This document shows, one piece after another, positions 39,606 through 49,029 of a stretch of DNA of 64,000 nt. The notes below the pieces were generated by a model that made no database searches, was not told the DNA's origin, and saw nothing but the letters and a program-made list of their open reading frames with translations. The translations under genes were made by a program, and so were the position numbers. Within the stretch, counting starts at the first letter, position 1, and the number at the start of each line of letters is the position of its first letter. The DNA comes from Sphingomonadales bacterium UBA2683 (GTDB lineage Bacteria; Pseudomonadota; Alphaproteobacteria; Sphingomonadales; Sphingomonadaceae), in assembly GCA_002354635.1 (NCBI GenBank), contig DELZ01000003.1, positions 338,613-402,612 of the forward strand. Direction: 5' to 3'.

Positions 39606-41153
39606 TTAACGGGCACGCACGCGAATGGCAATGGCAGATAGCAGCAAAATCAGCGCCAAACCGAGCGGCAGGGCGTTGCCGTAGCGCGCGAAACGCGTCG
39701 CCGACCTGGCCTGTGGCAGGCGCATGTCAATCCGGCCCGCTTCGGCCATCGGCACGCTGGCTCTGACCCTTCCCTCTGCATCAATCACCGCCGAAATACC
39801 GGTCGGAGTGGACCGGATCACCGGCAGCCCCTCTTCGATTGCCCGCAAGCGCGCCTGTGCCAGATGCTGCGGCGGGCCCCAGCTGCCAAACCAGGCGTCA
39901 TTGGACGGGTTGAAGATGAAGTCGGGGCGGCTGTCCGGATCGACCACCTGCCCCGAGAAGATGATTTCATAACAGACCTGCAGCCCTGCCTTGCCAAAGC
40001 GGCCGAGATCGATCGACCGAGGGCCCGGTCCCGGCCAGAAGTCGAAATCTCCCGGTGCCAGACGGGACAGGCCGATCGCAGACAACAAAGGCCGCATCGG
40101 CAGATATTCGCCATAAGGCACCAGATGCGCCTTGTCATAGCGTCCCAGCAGCTCGCGCTCTGCATCCATCGCAAAGACGCTGTTGCGGGCCCCGACCGCG
40201 CGTCCGCCCGCTTCTGCAAATTCCAGCTTGAGCGCACCCAGAACGAGCACATCATCCGGTCCCATCAGCGCGCCCAGTTGCTGGCGGACAAATTCCGGCG
40301 GGCGGCCGTAATAATAGCGCGCCGGATAGCCGGTCTCCAGATAGTCGGGTATTGCCGCTTCCGGCCAGAAAATGATCCGCGGGCTATCGCCCTCCCGGTG
40401 GGTCAGTTCGGCCAGTTTCGCCAGATTCTGCTCTTCATAGCCGGCCTCCCACTTGTCCTGCTGGCCGATGTTGGGCTGGACCACGGTGATCAGCGGCTGG
40501 TCCGCCGGAGTCGGTTTTGACTCGTGACCGGGCCATAGCGAAAGCGCCGCAAACACCGCAACCAGCGGCAATCCGGCTTGCCAATTTTTCCGGAACAGCA
40601 GCCACAGACCCCCGGCCCCGCCGAACAGCATCACCGACAGACCGTAGGATCCGATCAACATGCTGAGATCAGGCATCCCGCCAAGCGGCAGCGCGACCGC
40701 TCCGAGCGGATTCCAGATAAAGCCGCTGAACACCCAGCTGCGCAACCATTCGGTGATGATCCACATCCCGGCCAAAGCGATGATCAACACCAAAGGCCTG
40801 TCCTTGCCGATCCACCAGCCGCCCAGGGCTGTCAGCGCCGGATAAACCGCCAGATAGAGCGACAGCAGAACCACGGCCACATAGCCGAGCCATTCGGGCA
40901 TCGCTGCCTGGAAGGTGAAGGCCTTGGCGATCCAGTTCAGGCCGACGACAAAATGGCCCACGCCGAACACCCAGCCGCTGAAAAAGGCTGCTTTGCGGCT
41001 CTGCGCCTGCATCAGGATTGCCATCCACAAGGCGAGCGTCAATATTGTCAGCGGCCAGAGATCGAGCGGGGCGAAGCCGGTGGCACTCAGGGCACCCGCG
41101 AACAGCGAGGTAGCGAAGGGATGGCGGGCGATGATATGCTGCAATTTTGACAC
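39606..41153 (-). CDS. lnt: Apolipoprotein N-acyltransferase
   Basis: Adds the third acyl chain to the N-terminal Cys of lipoproteins in the inner membrane. About 515 aa: N-terminal hydrophobic helices, then a nitrilase-type domain with the catalytic triad visible as Glu in IIFWPEAAIPDYLE, Lys in YDKAHLVPYGEYLP and Cys in LQVCYEIIFSG. The start is taken at GTG 41153 by family length; no clear ribosome binding site and no ATG nearby, so it could vary. Substrates would include the lipoproteins in this window. Confidence 0.92.
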   Translation of the reverse strand: MSKLQHIIARHPFATSLFAGALSATGFAPLDLWPLTILTLALWMAILMQAQSRKAAFFSGWVFGVGHFVVGLNWIAKAFTFQAAMPEWLGYVAVVLLSLYLAVYPALTALGGWWIGKDRPLVLIIALAGMWIITEWLRSWVFSGFIWNPLGAVALPLGGMPDLSMLIGSYGLSVMLFGGAGGLWLLFRKNWQAGLPLVAVFAALSLWPGHESKPTPADQPLITVVQPNIGQQDKWEAGYEEQNLAKLAELTHREGDSPRIIFWPEAAIPDYLETGYPARYYYGRPPEFVRQQLGALMGPDDVLVLGALKLEFAEAGGRAVGARNSVFAMDAERELLGRYDKAHLVPYGEYLPMRPLLSAIGLSRLAPGDFDFWPGPGPRSIDLGRFGKAGLQVCYEIIFSGQVVDPDSRPDFIFNPSNDAWFGSWGPPQHLAQARLRAIEEGLPVIRSTPTGISAVIDAEGRVRASVPMAEAGRIDMRLPQARSATRFARYGNALPLGLALILLLSAIAIRVRAR

Positions 41154-41231
41154 CGGCGGCTTTTGCCGTTTTCGGTGCGGCCATTCAATTGCTAATTGCC
41201 CAAAGCGCAATTTGGTTGCTATTATCCGGCG

Positions 41232-41921
41232 ATGAACCTTCTTCCAATCCTGATGCTTGCCCTGTCGCAATCGGCGGCCATCCCGCCCGCGCCGCTGGAC
41301 CCGGTTCAGCAGCGCGATCTGTCTTGCGTCGCAATACTTGCGATCATCGCGTCAGAACAGGAACGCGGCATCGAAAGCGCGCTGGCCTACCCCCTGCTGA
41401 CCGAACGCGGCGCAACCTATGCCGGGCTAGTCGGCGAACGGATCATGGATGCCACTGGCCGGAGCCGGGAGCAGGTGCGCGAAGAAATGCTCGCTGCCGT
41501 GGAAGCCCAGCAAGCAATGGCGATGGCCGCCGCCGATCCGGAAGAGCTGTTACGCAGCGAAATGGCGGTCTGCCTGCCACTGCTCGACGCCGCAGTACCG
41601 CCGAAACCGAAACCCGATCTGACCCAGTGCGCCGGTATGCTGCAACTGGCCTATGAGGAAGTCTACGGCCGCGAAGGCCTGTCGAAGACCGCGCAGGATC
41701 TCAAGACGCTGGCTGCCGTGCTCGACAGCCGCGCGCGCGACCAGTTGCGGGCCGAGGGGCTCAGCGGCCAGGAAAGTGACATTGTTTTAACGCAAAGCCG
41801 CGAAGAAATGCTGGCCGAAGCCAAACAGCGGGAATCGCTGGGTCTGGGGTCCGATCTGGATTTCGACCATTGTTTCGTGCTGGCCGCGCCAGAGGAGAAG
41901 CAACCCCGCAATGAGCACTGA
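41232..41921 (+). CDS. Exported hypothetical protein with four cysteines
   Basis: 229 aa from ATG 41232. The first ~17 residues ([19 protein letters not shown]) look like a signal peptide. The rest is helical and Ala/Glu-rich, with two similar halves each holding a pair of Cys (LSCVAI/AVCLPL and TQCAGM/DHCFVL) that could form disulfides in the periplasm. No family recognised. Overlaps the VOC gene by 11 bases. Confidence 0.72.
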   Translation: MNLLPILMLALSQSAAIPPAPLDPVQQRDLSCVAILAIIASEQERGIESALAYPLLTERGATYAGLVGERIMDATGRSREQVREEMLAAVEAQQAMAMAAADPEELLRSEMAVCLPLLDAAVPPKPKPDLTQCAGMLQLAYEEVYGREGLSKTAQDLKTLAAVLDSRARDQLRAEGLSGQESDIVLTQSREEMLAEAKQRESLGLGSDLDFDHCFVLAAPEEKQPRNEH

Positions 41922-42351
41922 AACCCAGGCACCGCTCCGCCCTTTCCACCTCGCCTTTCCGGTCGATGATCTCGATGCCGCGCGGCAGTTTTATGGCGGA
42001 CTCATGGACTGCCCCGAAGGGCGCAGTGACGCATGCTGGATCGACTTCAGCCTGTACGGCCACCAGATTGTCACCCATCTCGACCCCGATTTCGAGGCCC
42101 GGCCGCTGATCAACCCGGTGGATGGCGAGCAGGTTCCAGTACCGCATTTCGGCGTCGTGCTGACGATGGCGGACTGGCAGGCGCTGGCAGACCGGCTGAG
42201 CGCCGCGGGCGTTACTTTTGTCATTCCGCCGACGGTGCGCTTCCGCGGACAGGTCGGCGAGCAGGCGACGATGTTCTTTCAGGATCCGAGCGGCAATGCG
42301 CTCGAATTCAAGGCCTTTGCCAGCGACGATCAGCTGTTCGCCAAGGACTGA
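41911..42351 (+). CDS. VOC (glyoxalase/bleomycin-resistance fold) family protein
   Basis: 146 aa. One VOC unit: [23 protein letters not shown] at the N-terminus and [15 protein letters not shown] at the C-terminus, with candidate metal ligands H15-region, H84-region and the terminal Glu. Reaction unknown; the family includes glyoxalases, dioxygenases and resistance proteins. Starts inside the end of the preceding gene, so translation is probably coupled. Confidence 0.88.
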   Translation: MSTETQAPLRPFHLAFPVDDLDAARQFYGGLMDCPEGRSDACWIDFSLYGHQIVTHLDPDFEARPLINPVDGEQVPVPHFGVVLTMADWQALADRLSAAGVTFVIPPTVRFRGQVGEQATMFFQDPSGNALEFKAFASDDQLFAKD

Positions 42352-42366
42352 TCGGACTACAAAACC

Positions 42367-42963
42367 CTAGACGTCGTGCTCTTCTCGCCAGCGTTCCACT
42401 GCATGCTCGAGCTGCCTCTCCGCCATATCACGGGCAGAATCGCGGACCAGGCCCAGCGAACCCGATAGGCGATCGCCGATCAGCGCATCGCCGAGCGCCA
42501 TCAGCACCAGGGTCAGCGTATCCTCGTGCATTTCGCGATCTTCATGGCCGCCTTCGCCGATATCATCGACCAATGCATGGATCGCATCGACAATCGGGTC
42601 GAGCGCGTCCTCGTTGCCGGTCAGCATCATCCATGACCAGAGCGCCGCCGCGCCCTGTTTGTCAAACGCGTCAAAGGTCAGGTCGACGATATCCCGCACC
42701 GATCCCTCGCCGGTCCGTGACTTGAGAATCGCCTGCCCGATCGTCCCGCAAACCTCGTTAGACAGATAGGCCGCCAGCGCCTTTTGCAGGCCGGAGGCGG
42801 AGCCGAAATGGTGCAGCAGATTGGCGTGAGTCCGGCCGATCCGTCCGGCCACTGCCTTGAGCGTAACCGATTGCGGGCCGGTTTCGATCAGCAGGTCGCG
42901 GGCAGCCGCCAGCGCCATACTGCGGCTTTCTTCCGGGGAGAGGCGGCGTTTCGCTATTGACAT
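42367..42963 (-). CDS. TetR family transcriptional regulator
   Basis: 198 aa. N-terminal helix-turn-helix (about residues 12-58: VTLKAVAGRIGRTHANLLHHFGSASGLQKAL), then an all-helical ligand-binding domain. Divergent from the second PF10118-type gene with 67 bases between starts, which makes that gene its most likely target along with itself. Ligand unknown. Confidence 0.9.
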   Translation of the reverse strand: MSIAKRRLSPEESRSMALAAARDLLIETGPQSVTLKAVAGRIGRTHANLLHHFGSASGLQKALAAYLSNEVCGTIGQAILKSRTGEGSVRDIVDLTFDAFDKQGAAALWSWMMLTGNEDALDPIVDAIHALVDDIGEGGHEDREMHEDTLTLVLMALGDALIGDRLSGSLGLVRDSARDMAERQLEHAVERWREEHDV

Positions 42964-43030
42964 TTATGTAAGCAACCTTATTTTCACTGCTGTTAGCTAT
43001 AGTCTGCATTTCGCAAAATGGAAACATCTG

Positions 43031-43930
43031 ATGAATATGCTCAGCTCCGTCAGCACGGAACCGGAAACGATCAATACTCCGACGCCTGCGGGTCATGAAA
43101 TCACACCCCGCGACCGCCGGTTCGGGCGCGATGCGGACTTCAATCCGGACAAATATTGGCAGAACGGCGACCCGGTGGCGACCGCCTTCTACAATTGCCT
43201 GTCGCTGACCTTTCCGCGCGGCGAAGCCTTTTTCATCGAAAGCGTGAAAGAATTTCGAGATCGCACCCCGGCCAAGCTGCAAAAGGAAATTCGCGCCTTC
43301 GTCCAGCAGGAAGTGATCCACAGCCGCGAACATCTGGCGCTGAATCGCCGGGTCGAGGAAAATGGCTATGACACCAGCCGTATCGAGCAGCGCATCACCG
43401 AATCGCTGAACATGACCAAGGACCGGCCCAAGATTGCCAATCTGGCCGCAACCATGATCCTCGAGCATTTTACCGCGATCATGGCCCAGCAATTTCTCGC
43501 CAATCCCCGCCACTGGCAGGATTCCGATCCGGAAACCGCCGATCTGTGGCGCTGGCATGCGCTGGAAGAGATTGAGCACAAGGGTGTCGCCTATGACACC
43601 TGGCTATATGCGACCCGCGACTGGAGCCGTTGGCAACGCTGGAAAGTGAAGGCATTGATGATGCTGGTCATCACCCGTAATTTCTGGGGCAACCGCTGGA
43701 ACGACTCGCTTGACCTGCTCGCGCAGGACGGCCTGACCGGTTGGCGCGTGAAACTGAGACTGCTGAAATTTCTGCTGGTCGCGCCGGGCATTGCGCGGGC
43801 GATCATCATCCCCTGGTGCAAATTCTTCCTGCCCGGCTTTCATCCGTGGAACGAAGATGACCGGCATCTGATCCAGCGCGCCGAAAGCGATTATGAAGCA
43901 GCGCTGACCGGGCGGCCATCCACCGCTTGA
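43031..43930 (+). CDS. PF10118-type predicted metal-dependent hydrolase (paralog 2)
   Basis: 299 aa. Same clusters as paralog 1: QQEVIHSREH, MILEHFTAIM and ALEEIEHKGVAYDTW. It also shares GDP.A.AF.N.LS.TFP.GE.FFI near the N-terminus and PGFHPW.. DDR.LI..AES.YEAA at the C-terminus. Divergent from and probably controlled by the TetR regulator. ATG 43031 used; a second ATG two codons later is possible. Substrate unknown. Confidence 0.84.
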   Translation: MNMLSSVSTEPETINTPTPAGHEITPRDRRFGRDADFNPDKYWQNGDPVATAFYNCLSLTFPRGEAFFIESVKEFRDRTPAKLQKEIRAFVQQEVIHSREHLALNRRVEENGYDTSRIEQRITESLNMTKDRPKIANLAATMILEHFTAIMAQQFLANPRHWQDSDPETADLWRWHALEEIEHKGVAYDTWLYATRDWSRWQRWKVKALMMLVITRNFWGNRWNDSLDLLAQDGLTGWRVKLRLLKFLLVAPGIARAIIIPWCKFFLPGFHPWNEDDRHLIQRAESDYEAALTGRPSTA

Positions 43931-43953
43931 GGGCTGTATCTATCTGCCAGCGG

Positions 43954-44505
43954 TCAATGCGCCGCCCGGCTCACATCCACTTTTTCAATCCATTCCGGGA
44001 AGAAGCTGGGCTCGCGGTTGGACCAGCCGGGTGCGGTCGCGGCGGCTTCGCTGATCGACTGCAACAGGCCCTTGCGGGTTTTCGGGTGCAGGTGGGGCAG
44101 CGCTGAGGCCGCGCAAAAGGCGCCCGGCAGCCACGGCCGCGAATCCGGACCCAGCAGGCGTTCGTAAAGAAAACGGAAGGCCGGAAAACTCTGGATGCGG
44201 CCCTGTCCCAGATCATAGGCGGCAAGGGAAATCAGCGATGGCATGAAGGCTTCGATACTGTCGATGGCGCAGTCCTGGGGGATCGCCTTGCGGATATCTG
44301 CAAGCCGACGGTACAGGGACATCTGGACCTTGATCCCGGCCTCCTCGACCTTGTCGCGCGACCAGGTTTCCACCGCATCGGACCGCTCGAGGCCGACATC
44401 CAGTGAGCGGCGGATATAGCGCTGGGCGGCAGAGCTGAAGCCTGCGAATTCTTTCATTTCGGTCAGCGTCATGGCGCCGGGAACGGGGCGTATTTCCTTG
44501 GTCAT
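43954..44505 (-). CDS. Hypothetical protein, unknown function
   Basis: 183 aa from ATG 44505, chosen because AAGGAG lies ten bases upstream; the open frame goes on to 44700 without support. No signal peptide or membrane segment. Mainly helical, with charged N-terminal third (TEMKEFAGFSSAAQRYIRRSLDVGLERSD) and a conserved-looking C-terminus (PAFRFLYERLLG, HLHPKTRKGLLQSISEA, SFFPEWIEKVD). I do not recognise the family. Divergent from the LytS/LytTR pair. Confidence 0.72.
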   Translation of the reverse strand: MTKEIRPVPGAMTLTEMKEFAGFSSAAQRYIRRSLDVGLERSDAVETWSRDKVEEAGIKVQMSLYRRLADIRKAIPQDCAIDSIEAFMPSLISLAAYDLGQGRIQSFPAFRFLYERLLGPDSRPWLPGAFCAASALPHLHPKTRKGLLQSISEAAATAPGWSNREPSFFPEWIEKVDVSRAAH

Positions 44506-44557
44506 ATCGTCGCAACTCCTTGTGGACTTTTCCCACAGGACATTTGACCCCAACATG

Positions 44558-44573
44558 GTTAGCAATTGGTTAA
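44558..44573 (-). promoter_or_regulatory. One-mismatch CtrA-like box
   Basis: Minus-strand TTAA-CCAATTG-CTAAC, one base from the CtrA consensus, about 50 bases upstream of the hypothetical gene start at 44505. Candidate only. Confidence 0.3.
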
Positions 44574-44741
44574 GCATGTTGCGATTTTTTGGTTTTCGGG
44601 ACTCGAACTTCGGAAAATTGCGCGTCTCGCTTAGAAAGTTTCGACCAACCGCAAGCCTGTTTCGACCGGACACGATTCCCCTAGAGACAATTGATACCAT
44701 ATTGTCCTAAGCTGCCTCGAAATGGTGAATTGAACTTATGT

Positions 44742-45875
44742 ATGAGAAAATTTGAACTGGGAAATCACAAGCCGTCGGTCGGCCATCAGGTTGCGATCCT
44801 GTCGATACTCGGATTCTGGCTTTTCTATGTTATCGTGCTGACACTGCGAGCGTCGATCGGCGACTGGCCGGCACAAGGCGAGATGGCAATGCGGCGGATC
44901 GTGGTGACGATTTTCGGCATCGGCATCACCTATCTGCTGTATCTAGTGCTCAGGCAATTCGAGGACAAGGCGCTCTCCACCCGGATCATTACCGCATTTG
45001 CCGCCGCCATTCCCTGCGCAATCGTCATCGCTTCGTTCAATCATCTGGTTTTCAACATCTATTATCCGGAAAATCTGTGGGACGAAGCGCATGTCGAGGA
45101 AATGCGCAAATATATGGGGCAGGACAATTTCGCGCTCAAGGCGATCTCCGAGGACGCAACCTCCCGCTTCTTCTTCATCGTCAGCTGGGCCTCGCTCTAT
45201 CTGACCCTGAGCTATGCAGGGGAGGTCCGCCAGGTCGAGCGCAAGGCGGCCCGCTTTGCCCAGGCCGCGCAGGATGCGGAGTTGCGGTCGCTGCGCTATC
45301 AGGTTAATCCGCATTTCCTGTTCAATACCCTCAACAGCCTCAGCACGCTGGTCATGCGCAGCCAGCCGGAAGAAGCGGAGGAAATGATCCTCAACCTTTC
45401 GAAATTCTATCGCACCAGCCTGTCGGGCGATCCGCTCGAAGACGTGCCGCTGTCGGAAGAGGTGCATCTGCAGAATCTCTATCTGGATATCGAAGCCGTC
45501 CGTTTCCCCGAGCGGCTGCGGACCAAAGTGCGTATTCCCGATGACCTGCTGGGGGTGCTGGTCCCCGGGCTGATCCTGCAGCCGCTGGTGGAAAATGCAA
45601 TCAAGCACGGCGTCGCGCACAGCAAGCGGCCGGTCACGATTACGATCAGCGCGCGTTCGGATGGCGACAACCTGATCCTCACGGTGGCCGATGACGGCGA
45701 TCCGCGACCGGTCGATCTGCATGATAACGGCACGAGCAGCGGCATTGGCCTCGCCAATGTTCGCGACCGGCTTGAAACCCGCTTTGGCCGGCAAGCCAGC
45801 CTGCAGACTGTACGCCCGGAAGAAGGCGGCTATATTGCACAGCTGACCTTGCCATTGATGCTGGATAATCCATGA
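44742..45875 (+). CDS. Sensor histidine kinase, LytS/YehU type
   Basis: 377 aa. Four hydrophobic segments in the first ~160 residues form the membrane sensor part. The His_kinase domain has LRYQVNPHFLFNTLNSLS with the likely phospho-His at residue 191, and a C-terminal HATPase with LVENAIKHG and SSGIGLANVRDRL. This PHFLFN type pairs with LytTR regulators, and its partner follows with an ATGA overlap. The signal is unknown. ATG 44742 chosen; the frame is open to 44691. Confidence 0.92.
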   Translation: MRKFELGNHKPSVGHQVAILSILGFWLFYVIVLTLRASIGDWPAQGEMAMRRIVVTIFGIGITYLLYLVLRQFEDKALSTRIITAFAAAIPCAIVIASFNHLVFNIYYPENLWDEAHVEEMRKYMGQDNFALKAISEDATSRFFFIVSWASLYLTLSYAGEVRQVERKAARFAQAAQDAELRSLRYQVNPHFLFNTLNSLSTLVMRSQPEEAEEMILNLSKFYRTSLSGDPLEDVPLSEEVHLQNLYLDIEAVRFPERLRTKVRIPDDLLGVLVPGLILQPLVENAIKHGVAHSKRPVTITISARSDGDNLILTVADDGDPRPVDLHDNGTSSGIGLANVRDRLETRFGRQASLQTVRPEEGGYIAQLTLPLMLDNP

Positions 45876-46621
45876 CCGAAGAAACCGAACACAAACCGCT
45901 GACCACGCTGATTGTCGACGATGAACCACTGGCAATCGAACGGCTGCAACTGCTCTGCGCACGGCAGCCGGATATCAACCTGATCGGCACCGCCAGCGAT
46001 GGCGAAGCGGCGCTGCGCCTTACCGAACAGTTGAAACCCGACCTGCTGCTGCTCGATATCGCCATGCCCGGCAAGGACGGGCTCGATGTCGCCCGGGCCC
46101 TGTCCGGCAAGCCCGATGCACCTGCGATCATCTTTGTCACCGCCTTCGACCGTTTTGCGGTCGAGGCGTTTGACGTGGCTGCGATCGACTATGTGCTGAA
46201 ACCGGTCGACAACCAGCGATTGAGCCTGGCGATTTCGCGGGTCCGCGAGCGCACCACCGAGCCGCGCCCCAGCGAGGGCGATGATTCGCCCTGGGCAGAA
46301 GAATTCTGGGTACCCTATAAATCCGAACTGCGTCGTATCGTCGCTGCCGAAATCGACCGCGTCGAGGCCGAGCGCGACTATATGCGGTTGCATGTGGGCA
46401 GCGTTAGCTATCTGCTGCACCAGACGATCACCGGACTGGAAGAGCGGCTCAATCCGGAAGAGTTCATCCGGCTGCACCGATCGCATCTGGTCCGCCGCGA
46501 CTGGATCGCCGGACTCCGCCACGATGGCGGCGGCGTATGGATGGCCTGCCTCAAATGCGGCACCGAGATCCGCATCGGCCGGACCCATCTGGCGGAAGCG
46601 AAAAAGCTGGCCGGACGCTAA
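45872..46621 (+). CDS. LytTR family response regulator
   Basis: 249 aa. Receiver domain (about 12-125) with phospho-acceptor Asp62 in LLLLDIAMPGKDG, acidic pair VDDEP and the FVTAFD / AIDYVLKP positions. C-terminal LytTR DNA-binding domain (about 150-249: IDRVEAERDYMRLHV, FIRLHRSHLVRRDWIAGL). Translationally coupled to the kinase. LytTR proteins often control an adjacent membrane or envelope gene; here the neighbours are the unknown 43954 gene and the outer-membrane gene at 46633. Confidence 0.93.
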   Translation: MTEETEHKPLTTLIVDDEPLAIERLQLLCARQPDINLIGTASDGEAALRLTEQLKPDLLLLDIAMPGKDGLDVARALSGKPDAPAIIFVTAFDRFAVEAFDVAAIDYVLKPVDNQRLSLAISRVRERTTEPRPSEGDDSPWAEEFWVPYKSELRRIVAAEIDRVEAERDYMRLHVGSVSYLLHQTITGLEERLNPEEFIRLHRSHLVRRDWIAGLRHDGGGVWMACLKCGTEIRIGRTHLAEAKKLAGR

Positions 46622-46632
46622 CCGGTCAGTAT

Positions 46633-47649
46633 CTAGAAACTGTAGCGCACCGATGCGGTCGCGCTGGTTTCATCTTCATCGACGATCGCTATACCGTCGC
46701 GCGTAATCTCTGCCTTGCGCGCGTTGATGCCGAGATTGGTCGACAGGCCGCGGGCAATATCATAGCGGAGGCCAAGCGAAGCCGACGATTCCGGCGTGCC
46801 GTCGAGCTGGCCATAATGGCCGGCAGCGGACAGGCTGAGCACACCAATCTTGGTTTGCGCGCCGCCGGAAACATACCAGCGATCAAGATCGAGTGCGCCG
46901 GCTTGCAGATTCTCGTATCCGACGCCCAGATCAAACAGGCTGCTGCCGTAGACAAATTCTCCGACCGCTCCGGCACCATAAGTGGTAAAATCGGCCAGTC
47001 CGTCGGCGGACCGATAGCGCGCCCTGGCAACCCGGGCAGCGACGCGATAGTCTTTTCGGCCGATCGGTCGCTGAAATTGTGTGCCAAGTTCGAAATGGCC
47101 GTCACCGTCCACAATGCCGGTGACAGTCGTCGGCCCGAAGCGTCCGCTATAGGCACCGCCCCATTGATTGATCCGGCCATAAAAATCGTCAAATGCCAGA
47201 AAGGCGTTGCCGGTGCCGCGGCGCCGTCTGGTCGCTTCCCGAACCAGCCCGTCGACATTGCCGCCGATCAGGCTGCCCCAACTGGTGCGGATGAAACCGG
47301 CGACATTATCCTCATAGTCATCGCGATTTTCGTCATATTGGCCGAAATAGGAGACCCCGACATTCCAGCGATTGGCGAGCTGCATTTCGATATTGATATC
47401 GAGATTGGCAATCAGACTGACATCGGCATCATTGTGGAAAATACGGTCGTCCAGATCCAATCTGACCGGCACGTCGACAAGACCGCCCACCAGAACGGTG
47501 GCTTCACCAATTTCGAACGCCAGCGGTTCTTCAAAGGAGGAAAGGTTGTCATAGTTGAGAGTGACCTGCGCGCTGGCTGGCTCGACCGCCAGCATCGTCA
47601 CCCCGACGGCAACGGGTAAATATATTGCACGGGAATATCCGGACAGCAT
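46633..47649 (-). CDS. Outer-membrane beta-barrel (porin-like) protein
   Basis: 338 aa. Signal peptide to about residue 28 (VEPASAQ). The rest alternates polar and hydrophobic residues in short strands and ends in ATASVRYSF, with the C-terminal Phe required by the Bam machinery. Loops are Asp/Arg/Gly-rich, as in porins. It follows the haloperoxidase gene by 3 bases; GGAGG nine bases before ATG partly overlies that gene's end. No close family recognised. Confidence 0.8.
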   Translation of the reverse strand: MLSGYSRAIYLPVAVGVTMLAVEPASAQVTLNYDNLSSFEEPLAFEIGEATVLVGGLVDVPVRLDLDDRIFHNDADVSLIANLDINIEMQLANRWNVGVSYFGQYDENRDDYEDNVAGFIRTSWGSLIGGNVDGLVREATRRRRGTGNAFLAFDDFYGRINQWGGAYSGRFGPTTVTGIVDGDGHFELGTQFQRPIGRKDYRVAARVARARYRSADGLADFTTYGAGAVGEFVYGSSLFDLGVGYENLQAGALDLDRWYVSGGAQTKIGVLSLSAAGHYGQLDGTPESSASLGLRYDIARGLSTNLGINARKAEITRDGIAIVDEDETSATASVRYSF

Positions 47650-47652
47650 CGC

Positions 47653-49029
47653 TCAGACCCTCCGCCGGAAATAGCGGGCATGGGCATGGTCGGCAATCGC
47701 TTTGCCGGCCTCCATAGCGACCAGATGGTCGCGCATCCAGTGGACCCCGCCATAGATACGGCTCATGCCGTTCTCGTCGGCAGCCTGGCTGAGGCTTGTC
47801 CAGTGACGGGTGATATCGCGCAGCCGCGGCCACAAAACCTGATCGGGCGACTGGTGCGAAAAGTTCACCTGGTCTGTCCCGAGGATATGGGCAATCATCC
47901 GTGCGCCCGCGGCACCGAAGGTCGAATGGCCCGAGGTATAGGAAGGGAATTCCGGCGTCGGAATATAACTGCGCCACTGGCTGTCCCGCTCGACCCGGGG
48001 ATCGGGATTGTCGAATTTCGGTGCGCGGTGGCGGATCGCGGTTTCCGGCCGGATCACGTCATATCTATATTTGGTGTCCCAGGCCTGGATCGAGGCGTCG
48101 CACTGGGTCATCCCGATCAATGCCATGGCTCGTGCCCACTCGACGAAGGACAGGTTTCGGTCCTGCAGCACCTGTATCGCGATCAGCATATAATGGCCGG
48201 GCGGCGTGATCCCCCAGGGGCCATCTTCCCAGAACATCGCAATCTCGCTCTGGTCAGCGGTACGCTCGCGACTGTCGGCGGCACCCAGAACCCGGACCTG
48301 ATCGAATTCCCTGGCAAATTCGGGACCGGCAGGGTCGTGGAAGGGAGCGGTCCGGAAATTTTCCGTCCGGCCCATTGTCCAAGGCTTGATCCGGCCATGG
48401 CCGGGAAACAGCGGTCGCGAAAAGCTGTCAAAGGCCGGGCCGGGCTTGGCGCTGTAGAGCGGGCCGGTTGGCGTCCATTGCAGCGCATCGTGGCGACGCC
48501 GGTAGCGGTCCAGATAATAGTTGACCTTGCTCGGTTGCGATCCGTCGCGGGTGCGCATTTTGACAATCGCCAGGCCCACCTGCCGCCCCCAGGCGGCACC
48601 GAGAGACTTGGCTTCGCCATTGGGAATCGCGCGGGCAAAGTCCATGCGCTCGCCGACGAAAGGCTGCTGGAAGGCCTCCGACGCCGCCGTGGCAAAGGCC
48701 ACGCCATAGGCCATTTCGGCATCCGCTCCCTGCGGCCCGATACCGATGTCGAAAGGATCGTCATAGACCTGCAAAATGCTGTTCGCGGCCAGAAAGCCCG
48801 CAGTGGTCGGCATCGCCAGATTATAGGCAGCGCGCGGCGGTGGTACCCGTTGATCGCGAATCTGCTGCAGCATGGCGTCGCACCAATGTGTGACAATATT
48901 GTGATATTGCGGTCGCATGACCGGGGTCAGATAGGAATTGGCCGAACCAAACCGCCCGGTACACCCGGTCAATCCGGCGAATCCGGCGATGCCGACACTC
49001 GCCATGAAATGGCGTCGCGAAAAAATCAT
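47653..49029 (-). CDS. Vanadium-dependent haloperoxidase / PAP2-superfamily protein, Tat-exported
   Basis: 458 aa. N-terminus SRRHFMASVGIAGFAGLTGC combines a twin-arginine signal with a lipobox (Cys23). The vanadate/phosphate site is complete: KYRYDVIRP (K320, R327), PSYTSGH (H368) and SRIYGGVHWMRD (R424, H430, D434). The family oxidises halides with peroxide, but related sequences may be phosphatases; halide choice cannot be read here. Reads into the outer-membrane barrel gene, so the two probably form an operon. Confidence 0.9.
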   Translation of the reverse strand: MIFSRRHFMASVGIAGFAGLTGCTGRFGSANSYLTPVMRPQYHNIVTHWCDAMLQQIRDQRVPPPRAAYNLAMPTTAGFLAANSILQVYDDPFDIGIGPQGADAEMAYGVAFATAASEAFQQPFVGERMDFARAIPNGEAKSLGAAWGRQVGLAIVKMRTRDGSQPSKVNYYLDRYRRRHDALQWTPTGPLYSAKPGPAFDSFSRPLFPGHGRIKPWTMGRTENFRTAPFHDPAGPEFAREFDQVRVLGAADSRERTADQSEIAMFWEDGPWGITPPGHYMLIAIQVLQDRNLSFVEWARAMALIGMTQCDASIQAWDTKYRYDVIRPETAIRHRAPKFDNPDPRVERDSQWRSYIPTPEFPSYTSGHSTFGAAGARMIAHILGTDQVNFSHQSPDQVLWPRLRDITRHWTSLSQAADENGMSRIYGGVHWMRDHLVAMEAGKAIADHAHARYFRRRV

